DNA from: Archegozetes longisetosus
Taxonomy: Eukaryota > Arthropoda > Arachnida > Sarcoptiformes > Trhypochthoniidae
DNA length: 64,000 nt
Reading direction: 5' to 3'
Assembly: GCA_018873245.2 (NCBI GenBank)
Contig: JAEMBT020000009.1
Location: 17,015,794-17,079,793 of the forward strand
The translations under genes and the position numbers were made by a program. The notes below the pieces were generated by a model. It was not told the origin of the DNA. It searched no databases and worked only from the letters and a program-made list of their open reading frames with translations. Positions 37,601 to 52,059 of this stretch are shown here, piece after piece; within the stretch, counting starts at the first letter, position 1, and each line of letters starts with the position of its first letter.

Positions 37601-40363
37601 GAAATTTAAAACAGAGGCATAATTAGTTCTTATTCGACATAATTACAAAGCTCAAATTGGGTTTGGAAAGAAGAACTCACTATGTGAATATTAATAGATT
37701 GATGAATTGATGCACTTTTATCATTAAGCATTAGCATCAAACACATGATTGCATGATCAAAGTTAATTCACCATTAATAACATGATGCATGCGAACAACC
37801 CTTTACTATATGCTAAAACACAAACTAATTCATGCGTTCAATGATAAGGGAGAGAACCAATATTTGATGAAAAAACTAATAATAAAGATACATAAGTCTT
37901 ATGTGTATGGACTCATGCATAATGAATGGTAAGCTAGAAATCGAGACTAAATTTTTTCAGTAATAGTTTAACTTGAGCCTGAAAGAGAGGATCAACTAGA
38001 TCATCTAGCTGGGTTAGATCATCTAGATTGTTGTGGTGGTGTGACAGAGATCTCTTAGTAAGATATAAATAAAAGATTGCAATTTTCGGCAAATAAAACA
38101 CGGAATTTTATTACCAGAATGTGATAATTATTATATTTATCGAAGAATAAACGCATGAATAAAAGGTAATGCGATTGCAATAAACTCTAAAAATAAGTTA
38201 TGTCATTATATCTAGCTTAATGACACTTTGGCATAAGTTATCGAACATGACCTAAAATACGTTATGCGCTATTTTTGTAGCTCTAGTAATGATCGTAATA
38301 AAAATAATGGAGAGTCAGTCTGAGTAATCTAATATTTCTGTTTTACTCCTTCAACTAATTGTGTTGTTCAATATTTTAATTAGCATTCTGATTTTTCGAT
38401 TATCAACTTAATTGATATAAAATTGCTCAGGTAATAATTCTCAATTCTTGCCTTAATAAAAAACAGAATATAAGCTCTAATGTTGGGTAATCTTTAGTCT
38501 ATTTGCAGTCTTTTTCAAGTACTCAATAACTTATTAATTCTGATGAGCATAAGAAATATACTCATAAGAAGTAAGCTTATAGTTTGCTATTAAATAAATA
38601 ATAATATAATTGGAATGCATCAAAGCATGATTTCTGAGTTGAAGTTTGATTTGAAAATTCCCCAAATAAGCTTCAATAATAAGAAATTCCAGAAAACAGT
38701 ACACAAGAGATTCTGAGCTGCACTTTAAGTGAATGATAGTAAAAATTTATTTTTATGGCTGACTTGTGAGTGGGGTTATAAAACATATAAACTATATTTG
38801 TTCATCAGAATTGGTACTTCAGATTTAAATAAGACAAGTACACTCAGAACCAAAGTAATCGTTGATAGCAACCAGAGGTGGTGCGTTGCCATAGCATGCT
38901 TTTCGTAAGATTACAATATAGAGGATACAAAGATCCTTATAGAATATTCGATACGGTAGAATAAACAAATTGGAAATCAAATTCAGTAATAAATAGATAT
39001 GCATAAGAGGAGGCTAACATAGCAACGACTTTTTGCTGCTATCAAGGGTAATTAAGTTTTTGAGTGTATTTCATATTCAATAGATGTTATTTTGTTGGCT
39101 ATCATATAAGGCAAGAGAAGAAATTACATTCAGGTCAGTAAATAGAAAACAGAATATTCATATAATATTGGCTTAATTCGTAGTCTTAATCGTAAAGAAT
39201 AAGATCTTTTCTACTTATTCCATCGATTTATTAACAATACTGAAAACAACATAAAACTATCACAACTTTATTTATTCAAAGTATTTCTTTGATCCACAAG
39301 AGAGAAACAATTCATGAGTCATATCAATTCATTTTTATAAGAACACAAATAAAGCTCTTCATGTTTGCACTAACTCTTATTGTATACAATAGTTGTGCAA
39401 TTTTATGATCATTTTCTGCAGTTACTCTTCAGTCTGAAATGTTATTGAAAAGATAGAAAAATCATATTTTTGCAATGATTAATCTGACAAATATATGAGA
39501 AATACATGAGATATATGTGAGAAATACATAAGATATATAAGAAATTTGAGTAATGCAAACATTACGATTATGAAGATTAATATGATAAAAATGAAAGAAA
39601 ACATTAGTAAGATTAAGAAATATTGATTCACTCATTTGTCCTTATGTTGAATAGTAATTGAAACCTTGCGTATCATTTATTTATCTAACATTATCTTTCA
39701 ACAAAAATGAACGCTTTCTATTCGATGAGTTCAGATTCTGGTTCATTTAACTCTAGTCAATAAGAAGTTCTGAGAAATTAAATCATTTAAGTAGTAACGA
39801 CTTATCTATTGGCAAACATCAAATGAATTGAATGAAAATTGAGTAAGATCTAACTTATAAGCTGTTTTCTCATCATTTTTAACTTAAGCAATTAGTTAAT
39901 AATATACTATAAAGAATTAGATTAAATTGAATTCATTTTTAGCAAGTTTTCAGCAGAACATGAGGTTCACTTTAGAAATAATAGCTGTCATGAAATAAGA
40001 AAAAAACTAATAAATAATTCAAAGGCAGTGAAAGTATAGTTATAAACTGGAAAGTGCTCATACATAGGAATTGAACATTATGCATAATTTATATTATTAT
40101 TACCGAATAATTTACATATCTATATAATAATCATTCATTTCATCCCCATATCACCAAATCAGAGAAATTAAAACTATTTTCCCAATTATGAGCTCAAATT
40201 TATTCAGTGAATATAGCTCATGGCTATCATTAATCTCAGAATGTAATTCAGTCATTAATCATAATTAAATTGAAAAAATATATTAATTAATTATAAGTCT
40301 TGACTGATATTCAAATTACATATAATGAGTGGAAAGTGGGACAAAACAGAGTGAGTATCTTGC

Positions 40364-40366
<3 letters not shown>

Positions 40367-40417
<51 letters not shown>
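40367..40417. repeat. (CT)n microsatellite
   Basis: A pure CT run of about 51 bp. It creates the Leu-Ser repeat in the spurious frame 40300-40500. Confidence 0.97.
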
Positions 40418-40420
<3 letters not shown>

Positions 40421-43400
40421 TTCTTGAGCAAATTGCACATCAGATATATAATGAGATCATTTTTTACAAAGGGATAAATCTAGCTAAAATTAGGGATTGA
40501 TTTTGAAAAGTAGTGTAAAAAAGGTTTGGAAGGCTATGGAGATAATGCTAGAAAGAGAAGAGCATAAACGATAAGTACCAGTAGTTTTATCTTCACATCT
40601 GTTATATAACTTAAGTAAATTGCTTTGAATTTGAATTACAAACTTTTTCCCCAACTATTTGTGTTTGTATCAGATCGGTCTGAACCTACTCTAAAAGCGC
40701 TGCTGCAAAAACAAAACATTTTTCACTTTTTATTTTATTTCTTTGAATTTGGTTCAACTTTGACTGTAATTCTATTAAGTGCAAAAAGAATTTCTTTTTT
40801 TTTAAGAATAAACGTTTTTCCAATGTAAACAAAGATGATAGTTTGAATTTTTCTTAGTTCTATCGGTTCGAAATTCATATTCTATTAATTGAAACTAAGC
40901 TTGATAATTTATTTATTTTTAATTTTTGACTTGAAAAATGCTGAGTTTCATTCCATAAGAAGTATTTTTTTGAGAATGATCCAAAAAATTGATTCTTATT
41001 TTAAACCAAATCAATAAAAGAAATAAAACACTAGAAGTGATTCTTTGAATTTATTCGTCTGTGTAAAGCGATTCTCTTTCTATTTCCTCGGATAGAATTC
41101 AATGTTTAATATTTATATTTACAAATTGGGGTATCATTTTTTGATACTTTAGACTGAAATTTTCAGATCATATCTTCAATGTTGTGATTTTCTCTAGAAA
41201 GCAAAAATAGATTTGCGCGAGAAATGCATGAAAAATGTTCTGTTAATGACGCATAACGTTCACATTTTCTGGATTGTACTATTGCTCAGACCGAGATATA
41301 GTGAACAAGTTTTAGATAATAAAATTTCTTATGAAAACTTTTTTTTGAAAAAGGGTGAAAACGACGTTCAAATGCATAAAAGATAGTAAAAAAGGGAACA
41401 GTTGTACGAAAAGGCAGCTCTTAAATAAAATGATAGAGGCATCCGCTTTCACCACATTTGTATCGTTTTTATCCATTCTCGCTCATCAGCTATCGCTTCC
41501 TTTTAAAGGGCATTAAGTTATTTGAACGCAATGGCAGACCGAATAAAAAGGAGATCAGCGAAATAAAAGAAAACTGAGCAATGCATTTCAGTTTGAAGCA
41601 AGTCATTGGCCTTGTTTCTAGTTTTCTTAATGCTTGTTTACTGACACTCGCGATGGACTAGATTTAAATTCTATTTGTATCAATTTTGAATGTATAAGTA
41701 ATGAGGATATATTCAAACCCATTTAATAATACGAATATTTCTTTCAAAAATCTATTAGTCTTATCCAAATTAATCAATTTGAGAGATCCTATACAAATGT
41801 CTAATATGAACGTTAGTGTTACGAAACAGAAATGACAGTAAAGATATATAAAGACATGTTATTACATCTATCTGTTGGTCATTCGATGACAAATTATAGT
41901 GAAAAAAGATAAGTGAAATTTTGTTGAGCTCTTCTCTCTCAAAGCTGTCAAACAGAATGAATGAATAGTTAATGATATCGAGTTTTGGGGGAAAGTACTA
42001 AAATTGACTAAAATTTGTTCGCAAAATCGATCCCATAATTATAACACTGGCAAATACGTCAAATCAAACTCTTATAGATCAAAACTAATTAATTATATTT
42101 TGACACTTTGATTATTCTGTTGCCGACAGTATAAACAAGTTGTTTGTAGTACTTATTCAATACAATATTGCCGGCTATAAGTCCAACCCAACAACAAATT
42201 ACTTTACGCAAAACAGCTTTGCTTTCAGTATAATAGACTACAATTGAATCTAATCAGAAGTGATTGTTATGAACAAAGTTTGTTATATAAAAAGTGTTTC
42301 AGGGCTAGATATTGCATCACTACTCGAGTTAATCAAGTTTTATATAGGAACACTACGGGCGTATTCACTTTCAAATAAGACCAAAACTTGTCAATTACTT
42401 CAAAAATACTTAAGTAAAATTCAAATCATTTTAAATCATTTTCGCAAATAAGTCGATTTAATGAGATACTGTTTTTCATAACTTTTATATGGATCGAAGC
42501 AAGCCTTGCAAATTTAAAGTCTTATGTCGATAACGTAACGACTTGTTTTTGAAAATTTGATCACAGAAAAGAAAAAATAAGTATTTAAAAATAGATTTAA
42601 AAAGATAATGGAATGCGATTAAATTAAAAATGTGGCCAAACAAATAATATTTGTCATCACTGTATTACTTATACTGGACAGACCTATCATTTACTCAATT
42701 GATTTATTATAACAATAATTGTTAGTATTGAGAAATAGTGCTCTTTATCACATATTTATATTACGTTCAATAATAGTAATGATATACTAAAAAATGTGAC
42801 AAATATAGTTTGTTTGGCGTTCCCTCAAAGCGTTAACTTTCCTAAAAAGTTACAAAATACATTTGACGCGGTCGTTCACTTTGGCGCTTCAAAGACTACT
42901 TTCTTGCAATGCTTTACGGCTATGAAATTGAATGAACTTCAAGATAAAACGTTTAAAAAGTTTAATAAGTTTACCTTAAAAGCGTCGACAAGAAAATAAT
43001 TTCTATTGACTAATACGGTGATAATCAACCAAACGAATAAGTTTTGCATTTTGTTAAACTTGATTCAATTTAGTTATAAATTAAAAAATTTATTAAACGC
43101 CTTTTGGAAACAATAATTTACGGTGAAATTATGTCGAAAATGAGAGCAAAATAGTAGAATCTTTTTGATTACTTTGCTTTGATTCACAACCACTTAATTC
43201 AGTTAAACTGTTGCGAGTGAAGGACTAATACATGATAGAAATAGTTTTATTATTTTATACTATCGAACATTTCTCTCTTGAATATATTTCGGACTGTCAG
43301 TTGTTAACCCACGCTATTTTCAAAGCATCACTTCAGCCAAATCTGACGTGCGCTGTCTCTCTAATACGAGTTTGCGCTACAAAAACTCATTTTATTGCAT

Positions 43401-46400
43401 GATTTCAATTATTCATCGCTACCTTAAATTTGATTATTCATCATAAGCCATTTGATTGATGAGATAAACCAATATCTTAATGCATTAATCAAGTACTTGA
43501 ACTGAATTAAAAAAAATTGTTTACGATGTTTAGCCTTTTCTGAAATGATGTTCATATAAAGCCTTCATTCTAAACGTACTAAGTAATCATATTTTGTAAT
43601 GCAAAAATGTCCGTAAAATTAATATGTATAAAAATCAAAATTACTCAACAATAGGAACATAATTTGAGCTTAAAACCTAACACAAGATACTTAAGGTCGA
43701 TATATAGTCATTAAGCCTTCAAAGATAGCTAACAGTCATCGTGAAGTACATTTTTAATCCCTGACGTGTGCAGATCATAAATCAGGGGAAGCATAAAAAT
43801 TTAATAGTTCCGTAAAGAACTATCGCTTGACTACCAACTCAAAGCTTATGAATAAAATTAGTACTTGATTTAAGAATGATGAGCAATTTATTTATTGACT
43901 CGCATACAGTGAATTAATTTTGAACTAACTTTCACTTGAAAAGTGTATGTAGTCATTGATTTTTGGTGACTATTAGAGCATTAATTATATTAATATTACT
44001 ATGTTGTAATTCATATTTTAAGCTTAATAAATTTACTTTCTTACAAGTAATATAATGAGTGAGTAAACCCTTAAAAGTTTGCTTTGCATATATCAGTTCA
44101 GTTAAGAAAACTTTACTATAGCAGAACGTTTATCTCAAATCTACTCGTAAAAGCTTGAATATCAGTTTGTATTTTTTAGGTGAAACGTGTTTTTTATATA
44201 CTATATGATTAATTTAGTGAGTAATAAGCTTTTTGATAGCCATTTCAAGCTATTATTTGAAACTCATCATAAAAGCTATGTTAAGTTTCGGATTTTTGAT
44301 TGACTCAAATTCCGTGAATAGTATTGTAAAAATTAATAAATAAGTCATTTGTATATTCTGTGCAATTCGAGAGGCATTTTTAGCATAACATACATAAAAA
44401 TTTAAAGACAAATCTGTAAATTATGTTTCAAAATGAAACAGTTCCGACATTAACTTATTCATGGATTTGAATAAAGGCTTATACGTTCACTCAATAAAGT
44501 TCAAAGTTATAAAGTTCTTTTGAACCGCTTCTAACTTAAAAGCATTTTGAAATATATTCAGAACTCTCCAACATGAAGATGTTGAAGAATATTTTCTCCA
44601 AAGTATTATTTTGACAAATTTGACATTAAATCCTATGGAATATTTTTGATAATAATATTAAATGCTATATTCAAAGAAATATAGATGCACTCTAAAATCT
44701 CGAGCCTCCAGCAAACTATGAGGCATTCAGCGAAGTTATACATATAATTCGACTATTTTAAAGGTTAGCTCCCAATAGATTCAGATTTTGGTATTTCAAC
44801 TTTTCAGTAGCTTTTTGACCTTTGGAGAGAAAGTAAAGATGAAAAAATTAACTGCAATGCAACGGTTGATGAGGAATTATGAGAATCTACTTTTTCCTAA
44901 TTACGACTGATCGCCTAAATCTTAGGAAACTATCAAATAAGCGCTGATCATCAAATAGCAAGATAAATGAACTAACATTTAAGTTCTGAAATTTCTCAAT
45001 ATCTATGACTCAGTCATCCGTATACAACAAATTTTGTTAACCTATTAGGAATTATAGTGAAAATTTAGGAAAAAGTCTTGATAAGAGAAATTCGAGTCGT
45101 TCAAATCCTAAATTTCAACCAAGTTTTAGAACATATATGACCCCAATATATACATATATATATTAAAAACTCTTAAAACATTCAATTTAACTAAAAAATA
45201 TTTGTTAAAATAAAATGGGACACTTTTCGACTTGAAAATCTATGCTGACAATTTCGATGCAATATAAAGCTTATTCTGAAATTTCGTCAGAAAGAGCCCA
45301 CTTTTAGTCCGGATTTCCGACTGAAATTTTTAGCTTTTGGTCCGAAGTAGTAGAGGCTGTGAAGATAGAATTGGATGTGTCAATTTGATCTGAAGATTTT
45401 TCAGCCTCTTGGGATGAGTTGACTCTTATCTTCACTGATCATATTTCAGAGAACACTGTGCACACTTTTTCATCAATTCTTCACTAAGTTGAACACATTT
45501 GAGTGTCTCTTTACCATTCTGCTTGAACTATATTTGTTACTTTCTGACTAAGGCAATTTGAAGTGTACACATACATCTAAATTTTGTCAGCTTTTGTTGA
45601 GTTTAGTCAAAGTTAGCTCTATTTTTCATATGGTTAAAAGGCTTTGAGAAAATTGATTTAAATACTCAAAATTTATGAAAACTCGGTACAGTGGGATAGT
45701 TAAAGATAGTTGTAGTTTCGAATTATATTCTAGCTCCACCAATTGCCTCACTATTTGCTGGAGGCACAGTTTTTAGAGAACATTTATATTAGTTCAGGCT
45801 TCACATCGGTAACCGAAAACTATTTAAAAATTTCAATTTCAATTTATGCGATTGAAAGAATGTCCCTATAATAGGTAAATAGAAGGTATTTGTAAAATTA
45901 TGAAATGCTAGAAAACCATCTAATTGTTATATAGATCAAGTATCAAACTCTGATTATATTGCAAATAAACATAGGAAAAAAGTGAAAGCTCGCTAAGTTT
46001 ATGTTAATATCAAAGCAATTTGTAGTTTGAGAATAATCACAGAAAACTTAAGTAGATTTGAATTTGCTTGAAACAAGCGAAACTAGTAATTTGCAATTAC
46101 GCTGAGTTGATGCTAATCTGACTGATTAATTTTAAAAATTCAGATCATTAGTAAGACTAATGCTATAACTCCCAAGGCGTAACATCACAACTCAAGGATT
46201 AGCCTAAGACAAAATTTGCATTAAAATTTAATTATTTTCTACAGACATCTCGCAGTAGAGTTGTATAACACGATAGAATAGATTGAACCAAATTAATTCT
46301 ATCTATATAAAAGTAAAATTAGTTTCGCTTAACAAATGATCAAATTGTCTTTTGCCCTGCTACTTCTTAGAAGAGGCTCTGTGGCTGTGAATTTTTCTGC

Positions 46401-48444
46401 AATATTAATACTGTTTGTAGTTTATGGAACATGTTCTTACTCTGTATTCTAGAATCTCTGAATTAAGAACGCTTTAGATTCGCAAAGACTTTTTAGTAAG
46501 TAGCTAAAGAAGTTCCGAAATCGTAATATAAATGTCGTTACATTCCTCCATAGAGTTCAATTTAAAATCAACATATTCTGATATTCTTTTATACGAAATT
46601 ATTTATGATTCAACGCATTTATCGCTCTGACGGGCATGAGCTCAACTTATTTGAAAGAATGTGTGTTTCATTATATGAAGACAAATAGTTAACGTTATAT
46701 GAAAAGAAATTAACTGTAATTGAGCTTTTAAAACACTTTGAAATATTACGTCGTTTTGTAATGCTTTTCATTTATTCTTCTTAATCAAGTTTATTAAAGA
46801 AATATGATTTGTGGAGTTTATTTCATAGTTTTCTGTTCAAAATATTACACTAGTTTCTAGTTTTTTAACTCAATTAATTTTTGAGATTGCATTCAGTTCA
46901 TTATTACTTTTCCACTAGATATAGTCAGATGAGGGCTTCAATAATGTAAACAAACTTTATAATTAAATTGTTTTGATAACTTTTTTGAAAATTTCATTTT
47001 TTCTATTTCGTAAGATTCTAATCAGTATTTTTGATCAGAGTAGGAGTTTTCAGTTTGGTCTTTGTGGTCTAAGCAAACTAAATATAAAAATATTCTGGGA
47101 AGTAATTTCCATTCTTATCATTTTATATGAAACGACCTTTAATTGACGAAAGCTTTCACATAAAATGTCATGGAATTTCATGTTAGAATTAGACATACTT
47201 TTGTTTGACACTTTCCAATCACTCCAATCACTACATGAGAATAAAGTCGATCACATTTTGACTAATTTGAGTCGACAATTGTATGAACACGACTGAATAG
47301 CAATTATAAATAGTTTGGTTCTTAGGAACTCAAATCATATTTAAGTTATTCGAGATTTGATTATTGGGAAAACAATTGATTGGAAGCCCAACTATTATCT
47401 GGTGTTTGTTCTTAGAATTATATAAAAATAGTTGGATTTATATTTAATATAGAAATGTTTAAGCTTTAACAAAGTATTTTTATTTTAAATTGCATAAAAA
47501 TGAAAACAACAGACAATCCTCATCTGAAAACTGTAGTGTTTCTAAAGAAATTAAATCCGCCCTTGAGCCACACAAATTTGATTTTCAAATACAATTTTGT
47601 TTGCATTATTGTTTAAGCTTTTCTTATTTGAAAACTTGACTAAATTGATTGAAATAGAAAACTTAAGCTTTCTATTCATGCATTTGACTCGAGCCGCTTG
47701 TATTTAAAGTGTGAATAACAAAATATTTAAATTTTTTTAAGCTGAGAACTATATATTTTATATAAAAAATTATTTTATGCATAATACAAAAAGAATATGA
47801 AGGAAAAATAGACAGAGATTATATCATTTAATAGGGATTATTTGATGACAAAGTGAATTTAGATTCAAGACAAAATAGAATAGTTTGCGCATAAGCTTCC
47901 GTCAAATTTATTCATTCTGGTAAAGTGTGCATTTAATAACCACCTGCTACACAAAATCAATTGATTTCTTTAAACGTATTAAATAATGTTAAGTTCTGTG
48001 ACAATTGAATATAAAGAGGAGTAAGATAAATTCTTTAGAAACACTTTTGTGCTAACAAACGATAATTTAGTGAAAATACTTAATCTTTTGTACTGATATA
48101 ATCTGTATATGGAAGTAGGAAATATTTTGGCATAGAACGTCTTTCAAGCCCTGAGAGTATAGCCAATAAATCAAACCTTGCCTAGGCCCAATGCTCCAAG
48201 GGGTTATCATCTTAGAATTTCTAAAAATTTGGGGATGGAGTCTAAACTTATTTGATTTAAGCAACAGTTTTTTTTTCAAGATGAGAACCATTGCCTAAAA
48301 ATTTTTCGAAACTTTGGTCCCTGACTGAAAATCTTTTGCAAATTCTATAGTTTTTGACTGGAAGAAATTTTCTCAAATTCGTAGATTCATTATCATTTGT
48401 ACCCGAAAATGCTATCATTTTTGATTGAAAAGTCTATCTAAATA

Positions 48445-48811
48445 CTAGGTAAGTCAATAAGTTTTAAGGAAGAGCGTCCTGGGAGTGATCAAGAAAACCG
48501 AAATAGTCATTTTTCCTTAACATTCCAGTACTTTATATTCAAAATTTCAAAACAATAAAATCAGTAGTTTTCAACCAGTAACCATTTAGAGACATCTAGT
48601 CCGACAATCTAGTCAGTTTTCAGTATTGAAAATTCATTGACTAGATAGTCGGACTAGATGTCTTTATATGGTCAATGGTTAAAAGATATTGATTTAACTG
48701 TTTTGAAATTTTGAATATAAAGCGCTGAAATTCCAAGGAAAAAATGGCTATTTCAATTTTTCTTGATCACCCTTAGGACGCTCTTCGCTTAAAACCTATT
48801 GACTTACCTGG
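48445..48811. mobile_element. Palindromic MITE, TA-flanked, Tc1/mariner-like
   Basis: A 367-bp element that is one nearly complete palindrome. The left arm (48445 to about 48624) and right arm (about 48634-48811) are inverted copies with roughly one mismatch in ten. The ends read 'c(t/c)aggtaagtcaata', and both sides are flanked by TA (48443-48444 and 48812-48813), the target duplication used by Tc1/mariner transposases. No reading frame is present. The fully palindromic structure suggests a foldback-type MITE made from two copies of one transposon end. Confidence 0.85.
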
Positions 48812-51015
48812 TACATATAACCTAGGTAAATTTTCTAGAACGAGAAATTACCTATTTATAATTTTGGACAAAATCCGAGGAGGTGGTGTTCTTATTTTCG
48901 ATAAGGCTAGAGAGTCTACACCGTAACTGTGTCCCTGGTAAACAATGCCTATAATTGATTTCTCTCAAATCAGTTTCAACTTAATTTAGATAAGAGCTTA
49001 CTCTAAAATCAGATGTAATAACCGAGAAAAAACTTAGATATTTCGTGACATTTTTTAAAAACAAATTTGAAACTGAGTCTTCTTGGAGTATATATGTTTA
49101 TACATAGACTGGTTAATTTACAAAATAGCTAGGACTCATATGATTCATTAAATATCATGATAATATATGAGCACTTTGATTTATGCGACATAAAAGTTTT
49201 ATTTTTTTATCACTGATAATGATGTTATGCTCTATACTTATAATTTAGTACCGGTAATATCTTCAAAACAAACCAATGTTAGAGACAAAAATCAATGATT
49301 TTTTTCTACTATAAAATTAAATATTTAATTAAGTGTAGCTTATTATTTCAAATTTATTGTTCTCTGAATTAGGTTAATTGCTTGCACTAGAAGTCACGTA
49401 ATAAACTTGAAGTTGTTTATACTTTGTTTTCCAATTCTGTGACTGCCTAAAAGATAGTAAAACTGTACGTTTCGCTATGAGTTTCGCTGTGTGTTTCTCT
49501 TCTCATTAAAAGATAAATTGGAAAGAACAACAAAATCCTGTAGTTTAGATTTGTCTCTATCTATCTTGAGCTATAAATAGAAAAACGTCCCAAATTATTT
49601 TGTTCATTTTTAAATTAATTATTAAAAGCTAATAGATAAAAAGCTTTCGGCCAAGAGTCACGTTTGAAACAGGCTCCCCATGAAAACATTACTTTACTGT
49701 ATGATTGTTTGAGGCAGCGCAGCAAGGAGGATATGCACTTTTTGAGATACTAGAAGTTCTTGTATTTTGTATTAGAATTTTGTAGCTAAAAGTAATTTGA
49801 TAATTTTCAAATTGGGTGGCTTAATTAAATTCCAGAAATTTTGATTAGATTGTTCTAGAAACGGAAGAATTAAGCAAAAATGGTCTAAAATGGCATTATT
49901 TTATGATAAAACTGGACTGAAATTGAGAATTTGATGATTCCTCTAGTTAACAAATTTTTTGTAAACCTGGGCGAGTTATTTTCAAAGAAAATGCAAAATA
50001 TCTCTTAGTAGCGAGAAGTTGCAGCTACAGTCTGATGAGTTTTGGCCTTCTAATTTTAGAATTAACCGAAAGCTTAACCCCCACCTTCTACCACCAGGCC
50101 TTGTTCAACACTGTTTGAAGATACTGTTTTTATCAGTCAGTATTATGCATGAATAAAATATTGTTTTGTTTTGAATGTAAAGCATTTTTATGTCATTTTT
50201 ATTCCTTTAAACTAATCGATCATCAAAAACAAATAAAGCTTTTTCTTACTTGTCTCATTCAGTACTCCGTATTATTTATTCGTAATTTTCATTTATTCAG
50301 ACCTAAAATATATGAGACCTAAGAAAACAGAGACTAACGTTTATAGTGCATACTTAAAGGTCAGACTTTCATGACACAGCATTATAACAGGTGGCTACCT
50401 AAGAGTTTTAAACAAAATAGACTCTCCAGTCTATGTAGTTGATAAACAGAGCTCTTAAAAATTGCTATCAAACATGAAATCTATCATGCCTAAAATATTA
50501 TTAAGTTTGATTTATTATCGATATTATATTTTTAAACATAGCGTTAATCTTATCTTCAAATAGAAAACTTAAATCGAAACATTGATCGCGTGATTCAGCC
50601 TTTTCGCAGTAATTCTGGAACTTCTTTTATTTATAGAATATTCAACTTTTTCGATAATCATCAACTATCTAAACATTCTATTAATTGAAAAAATATGTAG
50701 ATAAGGATTCAAAAACTTTTTGTTTAGAAATATTATTAGACTTGAGATAAAATAGTCATCAAATTTTGAAAATGAAATCAACAGGAAGAATATTGTCTTG
50801 AGCAGCTTTCTCTGATAATATTCTTATTATAGAATGCTTATAATAAACCAATTTCAATAGAATAGATAGAAGAAACTTGTTTAGAGTTAAAATTCAACAG
50901 TGAAATCATTTTAACTCATATAATGTTTATTAAATATTTTAAAACAAGTTCTTCAGTCCTAGTCTTTCGAAATTTGATTTCCTTATAATTGAGTTATAAT
51001 TTATTCGTTATAATA

Positions 51016-52059
51016 ATGTTAATCATAGTAATAACAATTCTTATAATTAAAGTCAATATCGCAGCGAAGTGCCCACCAAACGAAGTGATAGCTCCGTGTG
51101 TTTGTGAACATGATTCGAGTGAATACTTCGTTCCATCCGTTAATAACATCCGATGCGGAGGTATTGAAGAATATGATTTGGCGCAGATCTTTGAAGACGC
51201 GAGTCGTGCATTAATAGGATCTGAAGACAAATTTTTCAATGAATTCGTTTTGAACAACACAGCAATAAAGCACTTGCCATCAAATGTTTTCTCAGATATA
51301 ACTTTCAGAGTTGTCAAGTTTGATGGCGCGTACGCTCTCTCTTATATAAATCCTCACGCATTCGGCGCTTCGACGCCATTTATCGAAGAAGTGTTTGCTT
51401 ACGGAACAAATCTGTCTAATCATCCACCGAACGAAAGAGACATTTTCGAAGCATTCGCTCATTTAATAAATCTTAAGAAGTTGATAATCCCTGGAAGTAA
51501 TTTTCGTTCCATACCTTCTCGCGCTTTTCGCTCAATGAATGGCGTTCAAACTCAGTTATATCGCATTGACTTATCTGATCCTCCAGTTAATACAATTCAT
51601 TCTATCGAAAGTTTTGCGTTCTATGATTTACCAAATTTAAACTATATTGGGCTCAAGAATCATAGAATAGATAGGATACCGAAGTATACGTTTTCGTTCA
51701 AAGAGCCCTTGAATACAATGCTTACAATCGACTTGAGAGGAAATGATTTGACTGCTAATAGTTTTGAATTCGGTTCATTTGGGCACATTCGGAGACCAAC
51801 TATTCTTAAGCTTAATCATAATCACGGGCTTAAATATTTAGACGAAACTGTTTTCAGTTCATTCTTAGAGATGAATCCGAAAAACATGATAGATTTGAGC
51901 GGATGTCCAATAATTTGTGACTGTAATATACGTTGGATTCATTTGGATAGAAATACTTTGAGAGATAGAGTGAAAAATATCCGGTGTCAAGACGGCAAGT
52001 CATTATGGAATCACTCGTCGAAGGATTTTCGAAATTGTGATTCATTTATAACTAAATAA
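51016..52059 (+). CDS. Secreted leucine-rich-repeat protein, single exon
   Basis: An extracellular LRR protein of 347 residues; its partner is unknown. I start at the ATG at 51016, because the frame is open 27 bases upstream but has no ATG there. Residues 1-18 form a strong signal peptide (Ile/Val-rich, ending 'IAAKC'). A short Cys cap follows ('CPPNEV', 'CVCEHD'), then irregular LRRs ('NTAIKHLPSNVFSD', 'LINLKKLIIPGSNF', 'SIESFAFYDLPNLNYIGL', 'LTIDLRGNDL', 'PTILKLNHNHGLKYLDETVF'). A typical C-terminal LRR cap contains 'CDCNIRWIHLDRN', with further Cys near the end. There is no transmembrane segment, so it should be soluble. Similar short secreted LRR proteins with divergent repeats are common in mites and crustaceans, where they are often named after the non-catalytic subunit of Oplophorus luciferase. 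That naming says nothing about function here. No introns and no frame breaks. Confidence 0.88.
   Translation: MLIIVITILIIKVNIAAKCPPNEVIAPCVCEHDSSEYFVPSVNNIRCGGIEEYDLAQIFEDASRALIGSEDKFFNEFVLNNTAIKHLPSNVFSDITFRVVKFDGAYALSYINPHAFGASTPFIEEVFAYGTNLSNHPPNERDIFEAFAHLINLKKLIIPGSNFRSIPSRAFRSMNGVQTQLYRIDLSDPPVNTIHSIESFAFYDLPNLNYIGLKNHRIDRIPKYTFSFKEPLNTMLTIDLRGNDLTANSFEFGSFGHIRRPTILKLNHNHGLKYLDETVFSSFLEMNPKNMIDLSGCPIICDCNIRWIHLDRNTLRDRVKNIRCQDGKSLWNHSSKDFRNCDSFITK

Larger units (their letters stand above)
34628..51015. other. Long AT-rich region, no complete gene seen
   Basis: Sixteen kilobases without a supported protein-coding exon apart from noise-level frames (40625-40828, 42260-42451, 42796-42999 and 48067-48291). 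The first exon of the minus-strand cysteine-rich precursor must lie somewhere in or beyond this part. It contains a (CT)n microsatellite (40367-40417), a two-copy tandem around 39488-39536, and the palindromic MITE at 48445-48811. The motif 'catagcaac' recurs on either strand (35851, 35963, 37208 and 39022), without a clear meaning. Confidence 0.55.

Noticed and set aside
35851-39032. Recurring 'catagcaac' motif, similar to half of an RFX X-box
   Set aside because: Only a few half-sites on both strands without a proper paired site or nearby gene.
40300-40500. Frame with Leu-Ser repeats
   Set aside because: Translation of a CT microsatellite.
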